Positions 56,176 through 64,000 of a stretch of 64,000 nt of DNA are shown one piece after another. The notes beneath the pieces are model-generated. The model did no database searches and was not told the origin of the DNA. It was given only the letters and a program-made list of their open reading frames with translations. The position numbers and the translations under genes were made by a program. The stretch is from Penium margaritaceum (Eukaryota; Streptophyta; Zygnematophyceae; Desmidiales; Peniaceae), in assembly GCA_023375785.1 (NCBI GenBank), contig SZWC01000081.1:99071-163070 (forward strand), given 5' to 3'. The first letter of the stretch is position 1. The number at the start of each line of letters is the position of its first letter.

Positions 56176-58735
56176 ATGGTAATGAAAGGCATCGTGAGAG
56201 TAGCCAAGCTATTGGAGAGGCTTGAGAGACGTGCAAATTTCACGTTTGGGATGAGCTGTACTCGCCTCCTTTTGGAGAAGAGGGACTTGTCGAAGGTGGT
56301 CAGCAGTGACGAGCCGGTTTTGGTTCCAGGAATAAAAGGCACCACTGCAGCACAGGTGATGGCAAAGAAGACACCATAAAAGGTTGATTCTGATGCAGGT
56401 TCTTCAAGAAGTGCACTAATGGCATATGATGAGTAGAAGAAGGACATGCAAGCTTAAAGGCTGCTTGTCAATACTATCTTTAATCCATACCTTCAGTATG
56501 TGAGTGACAAGGCTACCACAAAGGACAAATAGGACAAATTGTGCAAGAAGTAATATATGGTGAAGCAGCTGAAAGCGGCCAGGAACCTTGTGGAAGAGAC
56601 GCGCTTCATCCTCCTCTTGTTGACTGGACTTCCAGGACTTAAGCAATGAGCACTACGCTCTATAGGAAGAACTGTTATCCAACCAAGGCACTAGAGAAGA
56701 AGACATTATACGAGGCATGGTTTGGCAAGAAGCCAAGTGTGGGTCACTTGTGTGCATTTGGGAGCTTGGCTCACATGCATGTGTCCAAGGAGAAGCGACA
56801 TAAGTGGGACAGGAAGAGTGCACAGATGCTCACGATCGGCTATGACGTGGCAAGAAAAGCCTATCACCTCTACTTGAGGGATTTGGGCCACATCATCATC
56901 TCTTGGGATGTCATATTCAACAAGAGTAATGTCGTTAGCACCAACATTATTTGTGAAGAGGTAACATAACCAGCAGTTGATGAAGTAGTGGAAGCAAACA
57001 TTCTTCTTCCTCTAGTCTCTCCTAATCCTTCTTCTACTGTGACAGTGGGAGAATAAGTTCACTCTTCCATATCAGATACAACGTATACAGTGGCTTCTTG
57101 TACAAAGGCAGAGGAAGGAGATACAGCACCACCTATAGCAGTAGTTGTACCAGAAGTGCCACGCAAGCTTCCCTCTTATGCCCCAGCACCAGGTGACAAG
57201 TGTACTCTCAGAGTGTGCTACAAGGCTTGGGAGCGTGTCCATTTCTGGATGCTGCAAAAACCCAGACAGAAGAATGTCGTAATTGGAAAAGACTCAAATA
57301 AGCCAATGTCTTACAAAGGAGGCCATGGATGTACGTGATGCAGCAGATTGGATACAAGCTCTAGAGCAAGAGATAAAGTGGCAATAGGACAACAAGACAT
57401 GGGAACAAACTAAGCATCTACCTGGATGCAAGGTGATCAAGTGCAAGCAGGTGTCCAAAAAGAAGCAAGGAGCAGATGGCAACCTTGAAAAATACAAGAC
57501 AAGGCTGGTTTCCAAGGGCTAGTCACTGGAGGAGGGTGTTATGTATACTGAACCCTTTTTCCCCGATGCAAATGTTGCATTTGTATGCAAGTGCATACAA
57601 ATACACCAGCTGAGGGGTTCGTAATTCATCACATGGATGTCAAGATAATGTTCTTGAATGGTGTCTTGGAGGAGGAGATCTACGTGGAGTTGCCAGAGGA
57701 GCACCTTTTGCTAGGTGTAGAAGTCACTATACGACCTTAAGCAATCATCGTGTGCTTCAAACCCGTAATTGGATGCAGTACTATAGTACATGGGTTTTTA
57801 ATGCAGCGAGTGTAATTACTGTATATATCATAGGTAGCATGAGTATGAGGTCCTCATCATCATTGTTTATGTGGACGACATGATCTTCCTTTCCAAAAGC
57901 ATGTCTACACTATAAGAGTTCAAGGAAATGATGGAAGAACATTTCCAGATGTCAGATCTCATGGAGAAATTGTACTTCCTCGGCATCTAGATCACGTGTG
58001 ATCGCAAATCACGTAACTTCTTGTTGTAGTAAAGTCACTAATTAAGTACATTTTACAGTAGTTTGGCATGGTAGAGGCCAAATCCATCAATACGCCACTC
58101 GAAACATGGTAATACCTTGTGAGTCTCAGTTGAGAAGTAGATGAAGCTGAGTGGCACGAGTACTAGAGCGCAATCGACAGTCTCATATACCTAATGGTGG
58201 CAACCAAGCCAGAAATTGCACAGGCTTCGAGTGCTCTGAGTCAGTACATGGCTAACCACGGACCTGAGCACCAAAAGGCACTGAAACGACACTAAAAACA
58301 ACATCATTGCCTATATTGACGCTAATTGGATCTCAAACATGGAGGACCAAATGTCAGTCTCTAGAAATGTGTTTTTCATGAATGGGAGCTCCATCAATTA
58401 CTACAGGAAACCACCTCAAGCACGGAAGCTGAGTATGTGTCTCTCGGTTTAGGAACAAAGGACGCAGTTTGGCTGCAACATCTTATGACTGAGATGAGTT
58501 GGACTACTGCAGTTCCTATTCTTATGCACGTCGATAACCAGAGCACAATAACAGTCGCTAAGAACCCTATTTACCATCTTTTCACCAAGCACATTGATCA
58601 GGCACAGTCTACAGGATGGCGCTATCAAGCAAGTTTTTACTGCAGCAAGCAAACAAGTTGTTTATTTTTGTACCAAACTAATGTACCATGACAAACAACA
58701 GTTGTGCACACACGCATGTGGACATAGGCTACTAT
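56176..58735 (+). pseudogene. C5 gag-pol, broken
   Basis: Gag ATG 56176 (MVMKGIVRVAKLLERLE). Its Gag is cut by TAA at 56377, where C1 has TAG and C2 has CAA. A deletion joins Gag directly to late integrase (56646: MSTTLYRKNCYPTKALE). Then IGYDVARKAYHLY, linker (VPEVPRKLPSYAPAPG), RT (IIIVYVDDMIF) and RNase H (MSLGLGTKDAVWLQHL). TAG-TAA at about 58027-58032 face CAG-CAG of C1. Trp and Tyr codons have also decayed to TAG or TAA here, so this is ordinary pseudogene decay on top of the Gln pattern. Confidence 0.82.
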
Positions 58736-58755
58736 GATAATGGCAAATAGGAGAT

Positions 58756-59491
58756 TGTTTGGTAAAAGGCCAATCCGCCTTGATTTCAGTTCATGTGGAG
58801 CCAGTTCCAAGAGGATACAAGATGATTGTTCTGATCATCAATCTGACTTCTTCATTGGAAAAATCATGTGGTAAATTGTGTGTGTTCCATGTTTGAGGCC
58901 CATCCAATGATTATATGGAGAGGTATGAATTTTCAAAGTTTCCAGGGTCTTGAACCTCCAATATCCGGATTATTATGGGGCACAGCACCATGCCCCAGCC
59001 TGAGAAAATAAAAGAGCAAGAGGTCGAGGGTCAAGACCTGGGAGAAGTATCCAAAAGGGTCTTTGATCTTAGGTTGGCCTTGTCAGAGTGTACTGACTAG
59101 GCGAAAGGTACATGTCCGTACGTTTTCGGTGAGGTGAGATCCTTGTGCGCTATCCATGGACACAAGGCCATTCTTCATGGGATTGTGGGTTATGTGACCA
59201 GTAGGAGTATGCCATGAGAGTATACTCTATCTCTCTAGGTCTTGTATTGTTTATCAACCTGATTGCTAGACTGATTTCCTCTCTTGTGTGAGATTGTGGA
59301 CTCTACTGTGTGAGCCTTAGCCTCCATGGTTAAGTGGTGTAGCTGGTGAGAGGACTGGCTTGCCCAGGCTCTAGCTATACATGTACTCCATAATTTTGAG
59401 TAATTTAGTAACCATTATTGAGCATAATTGATGTCCTTTCAATTCTTCATGCTCATAGTTCCAGGGCTACCTCTGTCCTCCAAATCCAACA
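58756..59491 (+). repeat. C5 3' LTR
   Basis: Starts TGTTTGGTAAAAGGCC after AATAGGAGAT and ends CAAATCCAACA. Confidence 0.85.
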
Positions 59492-62164
59492 CTCTCAGCT
59501 TCTTCTTGAACACCTAGTTTTACTTGATCACCTTGCACCCACATAATTATCGTGGGCTCTGGTGGAAGCTCATTCATCTCTCACGTGCCATTGTCTAGCT
59601 ACAACTGAATCTCATGTTATACAGCTTGCACCCAATTCACTGTATCGAGTATAGCCATGGCCTCCTTGAAGGATGCTGGCTCATTGGAATTTGCTGTGAT
59701 TTCAAAATTCATTTGTTTTGGTTTTTACAGCATCCAGAAGTGGATGTGTTCACTAGGCTTGTAGTGCATCCTACGAAGGTATAAAGGACCTGGTGGTGGG
59801 GCATTAGCAAGCGGCTGACATGGTACTTCTGGCACAACTCCTATTGTTGGTGGTGGTGCATCCCTTTCCTTTGTTTTTGCAGATGAGGTCATTGTATTTC
59901 TACATGTGACATGGGACTATAGACTCGTTATCCTAGTATCACAAGAGAGGAAGGATCAGGAGAGAATGGAGTAGGAAGAATGTCTGCTCCTATTATCTTC
60001 ACAAACAATATTGGTATAAATTGCGTTCCTCTTGTTGAAAACAACGTCTTTGGAGATGGTGATGTGGCCTATATCTCTTTCATAAAGGCGATAATCATTT
60101 CCTGCCATGTCATAGCCAAACTTGACCATGTGTGTGCTCTTTGCCACCCCATCTACCAGTTTTCCGTGGGCACCTGCATGTTTTCCAAGCTCCCAAGCGC
60201 ACGGAGATGTTCCACGCTCAACTTCTTGCCTTATCGCACCTTGTACGGTGTCATCTGCTCCCGTCCCAAAGTTAGACAAATGTTTTTGATGTAGATCGCA
60301 CTGCTCACGGCTTCGGTCCAAAATTCATAGGTGAGCTGAGTCTAGTGTAGGATGGAGTGTGCCGACTCAACGATGGTGTTGTTGGCACATTTTGCTTTTC
60401 CATTTTGATGTAGCAGGTATGACGTGGTGTACTTTGCCTTGATGCTAGTTGTAGTCAGGTAATCCTCAAACTCCTTGTACAAGTACTATCCATGGCGGTC
60501 ACAATACAATGCCTTGATTTCCTTACCAGTTTGGTTGTCCACCTTTGCCTTGAACTCCTTGAACCTGTGAAAGCACTGGTCCTTGGGAAAAAGGAAGTAC
60601 ACAGGGGTGTAACAACTGAAATCGTCAACGAAGGTCAGGAAATATTTAGAGCCCCAAAAGCTTTGCGTCACTATCAGGTCACAAAAGTCTATGTGGATCA
60701 GCTCCAATACCTTCTTTGCACGCTCCCCTGCTCCAAAGAATGCCTCGTGATGCAAATTGCCAAGGTACAAGTATTTCTCAAAGTTGGAGATGGTAGACAA
60801 GTCACGTACCATATGCTTTGCTTGAAGCTACTGCAACGCCCGTATGCTGATATGGAAGTAACGTGCATGCCAGATTTCACCATCTGTATCTTGCACCACA
60901 GCTCCAAGACTACTCGTGGTATCTTAATTACCTCCAACAGGTGATACATGTCACCTTTCTTCACCGTCTTGGCCAACTCCTCTCTTCTATCCTTGTTGAG
61001 GATCTAGCCATAGTCATCATCAAAGACGTGCAATATTGTGTTGGTGAGAGGGGAGAGTAAAAGGAGATTGAATGCAGTATCAGGTATATACAGCACTTCA
61101 TGGAACACTCCTACTTTGATACTACGTGGGATCTCCAACAACATCTCCACAATCCCAATCCCCTCAACATACACCACCCAATCATCACCCACAGCAATAG
61201 GACGAGGGAGATTGAAAATACTTGTATGAACCACTCCTCGTCGTATGTCAGGTTCTTGGTACATCCTAAGTCCTTTCACCATGCAAGATCCGCCTTCTCC
61301 ACCTGGGACATGTCAGATTCTACTATGAAGAGGCGGTCACGCATCTCCTTGGTCACGTTCATGTAGCCAAAGTGGTGCACACCAATCTGGTTTTTGTTGT
61401 CGTTGCTGGTGACGCTGCTACATGTGATGTTGAAGTTTGGTATGATAGTTGCTACTATTGTTGTGGAGTTGCTTTCTTTGCTGCTCCTTTAATGACTGCT
61501 GCTACTAATACTCCTTCTTGTCCCTCTTTAAATTGAATCACTTTTTCTGCTAGTGCCCCTATCTCTTCTACTAATGGCACTTGCCTTTTTTCTCCACTCT
61601 CTACTATCCAAAAAACTGTTCTAGTTGGTTCCGTGAGCCCATGGCCACAAACGTTGCTTCAACGCTGTTGCTGCCATTGCACTTTGTTGCATTGCGATGC
61701 ATTTCCACCAGTACTAGGTGTGTGCAAATGATGTTTAGGTCAAGAGTTGACTAGAAATCTAATGTCTCTCGTACCATGTCATTGTTCGTTCAGATTTCCC
61801 TCAGGATGTAGATCGCCTCTTTACAGGATTCCTGGCTACTATCATTTCTCCCAACCATATCGATAGAATACAACTATTTTTATACCAATGGTAATCTTAG
61901 GGGAAATACTTTAGTTTGAATGTGCTAACTTTTAAGTTTGTATACGAAACATCAGAGCTATGGTCATTACAAGGCAATGGTCGTATCCTAAGAAACGAAT
62001 GCAGCCCTGGTCATCCTTGCTTTGAGCATTACCCTTGATCCGACCGTTGGATCTTCATAATCATGGAATCTTTGAAGAGCTTGTCTTGGGATTTGGTCAG
62101 GGTTTGACCTTAACCCTTCACCTTGAAAGTTACGGCCTGCGATAGCTCAAATTGGCAGAATGTG

Positions 62165-62177
62165 GTCTGATACCAAG
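62165..62177 (-). other. C4 primer-binding site
   Basis: Minus strand reads TTGGTATCAGACC next to the LTR end at 62178, the C-type site with one change. Confidence 0.75.
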
Positions 62178-62851
62178 TGTTGAACTGGATGAGAGGGATA
62201 GTCTTGGACCAGTGAGCATGTTCGACTTAAAGAGAATCCGTTTCGCTAAAGAATTGTCATTAAATCACTCAAAATGATAGAGTACACATAGAGCTAGAGC
62301 TTGGGCAACATAGCCCTCCCACAAGTCACACAACTTAGTCATGGAGGCAAAGGCTCACACAGTAGAGTCCACAATCTCACCCTGGAGAGGAAATGTATAT
62401 ACCATCAGGCTAGCCAATCACACACAACCTAGAGATCTAGGAAATTCACTCATGGTACATTCATAGTGGTCCCATCACCTAAAATTGCATGGAGAACCGC
62501 CATGTATCCATGGCTAGTACACAAGGATCTCAATTTATCTAACAAGTGAGGAGATGTACCTTTTTTCTAGTCAGGATACTCGTACAAGGCAATCCCAAAA
62601 CCAATGACCTCCTTGGATACTTCTGCCACCACCTCTTGATCCTGGACATCTTACCTTTTTCTTTTCTCAAGCTAAGGCATGGAGCTGTCACTCATGATGC
62701 CTCAGATACTAGTGGTCAATGACCTTGAAAATGTCAAAAACTCATATCTCCCATTCCGACATTTGGACCGGCATGAAACTTGAACCGTTGACATTTTTCC
62801 ACCTGTTCTTTCCGCTAGCAAAGTAAGATTGACAATCGGAGCAAGCATCTG
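62178..62851 (-). repeat. C4 5' LTR, outer end truncated
   Basis: Runs from the primer site outward through the C LTR landmarks until about 62851, where it meets an oppositely oriented, truncated C LTR. Confidence 0.78.
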
Positions 62852-63176
62852 GTGATTCTCCATGGGTTTCTGGGTGATGTGACCACTATGAGTGTGCCAT
62901 GAGAGCATTCTCTAGCTCTCTAGGTTGTGTGTGACTGGTCAACCTGATTGTTGGGCTGATTTCCTCTCTTGTGTGAGATTGTGGACTCTAGTGTGTGAGC
63001 CTTAGCCTCCATGGCTAAGTGGTGTGGCTTGTGAGAGGGCTGACTTGCCCAAGCTCTAGCTCTATATGTACTCCATCATTTTGAGTGATTCAACAACCAT
63101 TCGTCAGCACAACTGATGCCCTTTCAGTCCCACATGCTCGCTGCTCCAAGCCTCCCTCTCTCCTCCAGATCCAACA
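62852..63176 (+). repeat. C6 5' LTR, 3' part only
   Basis: Begins inside the LTR (GATTCTCCATGGGTTTCTGG) and ends CCAGATCCAACA. Nearly identical to C1 from that point. Confidence 0.85.
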
Positions 63177-63178
63177 TT

Positions 63179-63196
63179 TGGTATCAGAGCCAGATT
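63179..63196 (+). other. C6 primer-binding site
   Basis: TGGTATCAGAGCCAGATT, identical to C1. Confidence 0.9.
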
Positions 63197-63823
63197 CTGC
63201 CAGATTCAGCCAGCACAGGCCGTCAGTTTGAGAGTGACGGGTTAGGGTCAAAACTTGACCAAATTTGACAATCAACCACAAGATCTTCAAGTTCCCAAGA
63301 CAAGCTTTCCGAAGAGCCCAAGATCGCAAAAATCAAAAGGTCGGATTGAGAGTTATGCTCAAAACGAGGTCGGCCAGTGCTACACTCTTCTCTATGAGTA
63401 AGACTGTCACCTTGTGATGACCATAACTCACTCGTTTCTTTGTCAAATTTAAAAAGTGGCATATGCGAATTGTAGTACTTTTCCTAAGATTTCCATTGGT
63501 GCAAAACAATTTGCATTCCATTGATTCGTTTGGGAGAGACGCCGTTTACAAGCTGGCTGGTCTGAGTTGGAGTAGGAGCAGAAGCAAATCCTGTTTTCAA
63601 GAGGGCATATCTTTCAAAATCCGCTGTTGATGACCCTGTTTTATGGGTCGATCTCAAAGTTTTTGAGCTGAATTTTCTAGTGGTGGGCTCAGTTTTTCCA
63701 AATTCCTAGTCTGCTGGCATCTACAGTCCATTTTCTGTCAGACAGATTTCTGGCAGAAGCAGCAGCAGAAGCAGGGGTAGCGCCGCCACCCAAGGGCAGC
63801 GTTGAGCATCACCAAAGCTCAAA
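63197..63823 (+). other. C6 untranslated leader
   Basis: 627 bases, the same length as the C1 leader and almost the same sequence. Confidence 0.75.
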
Positions 63824-64000
63824 ATGGCAGCAGCATGCGTGGTAACAGCAGCCCAGCCCTTGGAGAGGCTGGAAGGACGCACCAACTTCACGTTTTGGAA
63901 GATCCGTACCCGCCTCCTTTTGGAGGAGAGGGGCTTGTGGGAGGTGGTGAGCGGCGACGAGCGCGCTCCGCCTCCACAGGCAAAAGGCATCACCGCAGCT
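63824..64000 (+). CDS. C6 Gag N-terminus, cut by the window end
   Basis: From ATG 63824 the frame (MAAACVVTAAQPLERLEG) is open for all 59 codons to the end of the window and nearly matches C1 Gag. The mature protein would be the particle subunit of a lineage C element. The next codons lie outside, so it cannot be said whether this copy is intact. The last visible residues (GITAA) come shortly before the column that is TAG in C1. Confidence 0.8.
   Translation, partial: MAAACVVTAAQPLERLEGRTNFTFWKIRTRLLLEERGLWEVVSGDERAPPPQAKGITAA

Larger units (their letters stand above)
54937..59491 (+). mobile_element. Copia element C5, both LTRs, decayed
   Basis: LTRs 54937-55651 and 58756-59491, flanked by ctccc (54932-54936) and ctctc (59492-59496), one base apart. 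The primer site TTGATATCAGAGCC at 55654 has one change. Gag-pol is shortened and broken. It lies within C4. Confidence 0.87.
53575..61720 (-). pseudogene. C4 gag-pol remnant (interrupted 54937-59491)
   Basis: Recognisable minus-strand parts: Gln-rich Gag tail and ruined knuckle (61440-61640); protease 61004-61282 (AVGDDWVVYVEGIG); integrase 59956-60812 (DRFKEF-like, MVKFGYDMAGNDYRLY); RT 54582-54936 (VEGYT*QEDIDYTETF, AAAEDLETHHMDVKT) and about 54400-54580; RNase H 53679-53954 (NNQRAVTLAKNP). It ends in TGA near 53585. TAG at 54876 matches CAA in C1 (GYSQQEG), a TAA near 53625 matches CAG in C1 (EKQQF), and TAGs near 61470-61545 lie in the poly-Gln tail. Frameshifts are many. Confidence 0.8.
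52852..62851 (-). mobile_element. Copia element C4, split by C5
   Basis: Minus strand: 5' LTR 62178-62851 (outer end lost), primer site near 62165-62177, leader, gag tail, protease, integrase (59497-61720), RT and RNase H (53556-54936) and 3' LTR 52852-53555. C5 sits in the RT at 54937-59491; removing it rejoins VFKKKLRG with GADGNVETYKARL. Gag's N-terminal half is deleted. Confidence 0.85.

Overview
This window is a dense nest of LTR retrotransposons of the Ty1/copia superfamily from a eukaryotic nuclear genome. I recognise no rRNA, complete tRNA, CRISPR array or conserved cellular gene. Copia pol domains run in the order Gag, protease, integrase, reverse transcriptase (RT), RNase H. The main lineages are called here A/A' (elements A1-A8, LTRs about 650-760 bp, TATA box, primer-binding site matching the anticodon arm of initiator tRNA-Met) and C (C1-C6, LTRs about 700-770 bp, primer-binding site matching the 3' end of initiator tRNA-Met). 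Traces of two more copia lineages (D, E) and two hAT-like DNA elements are present.

The most important observation is that the genetic code looks non-standard. In the best-preserved element (A2, minus strand, 8605-12865) ten in-frame TAG/TAA codons interrupt gag-pol. The recognisable ones fall where conserved copia motifs or sister copies carry Gln, no TGA interrupts the frame, and the ORF ends in TGA. Aligning decayed copies by eye gives many columns that mix TAG, TAA, CAG and CAA. This fits UAR = glutamine with UGA as the only stop (NCBI table 6), a code known in ulvophyte green algae (Dasycladales, Cladophorales, Trentepohliales) and in ciliates. Together with the plant-type copia elements this suggests an ulvophyte green alga; the taxon is inference.

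Layout. 1-1400: minus-strand copia pol fossil. 1414-6621: A1, complete with TSD gtaac, decayed. 6627-7766: unrecognised DNA. 7767-14060: A2, complete, minus, TSD aacat. 14255-20515: C1, complete, plus, TSD caaag. A2 and C1 both interrupt one open frame whose pieces lie at 7594-7766, 14066-14254 and 20521-20866. 20867-24389: mostly unrecognised, with a Gag fragment and the 3' end of a lineage D element. 24390-28560: C2 remnant, minus, carrying a hAT-like MITE. 28561-32165: C3, plus, interrupted by A' LTRs. 32166-37426: A3, minus, carrying a 1 kb hAT-like insertion. 37427-50030: A4, minus, broken by a solo LTR and by complete element A5 (39709-48115), which itself holds solo C and A' LTRs, one nested in another. 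50035-52851: A' gag fragment, an intact-looking lineage E Gag ORF, RNase H debris and the A8 LTR. 52852-62851: C4, minus, split by C5 (54937-59491). 62852-64000: start of C6, running off the window.

The elements form a self-propagating community. Each encodes, or once encoded, the particle protein, protease, integrase and RT/RNase H. The order of nesting gives their relative ages.
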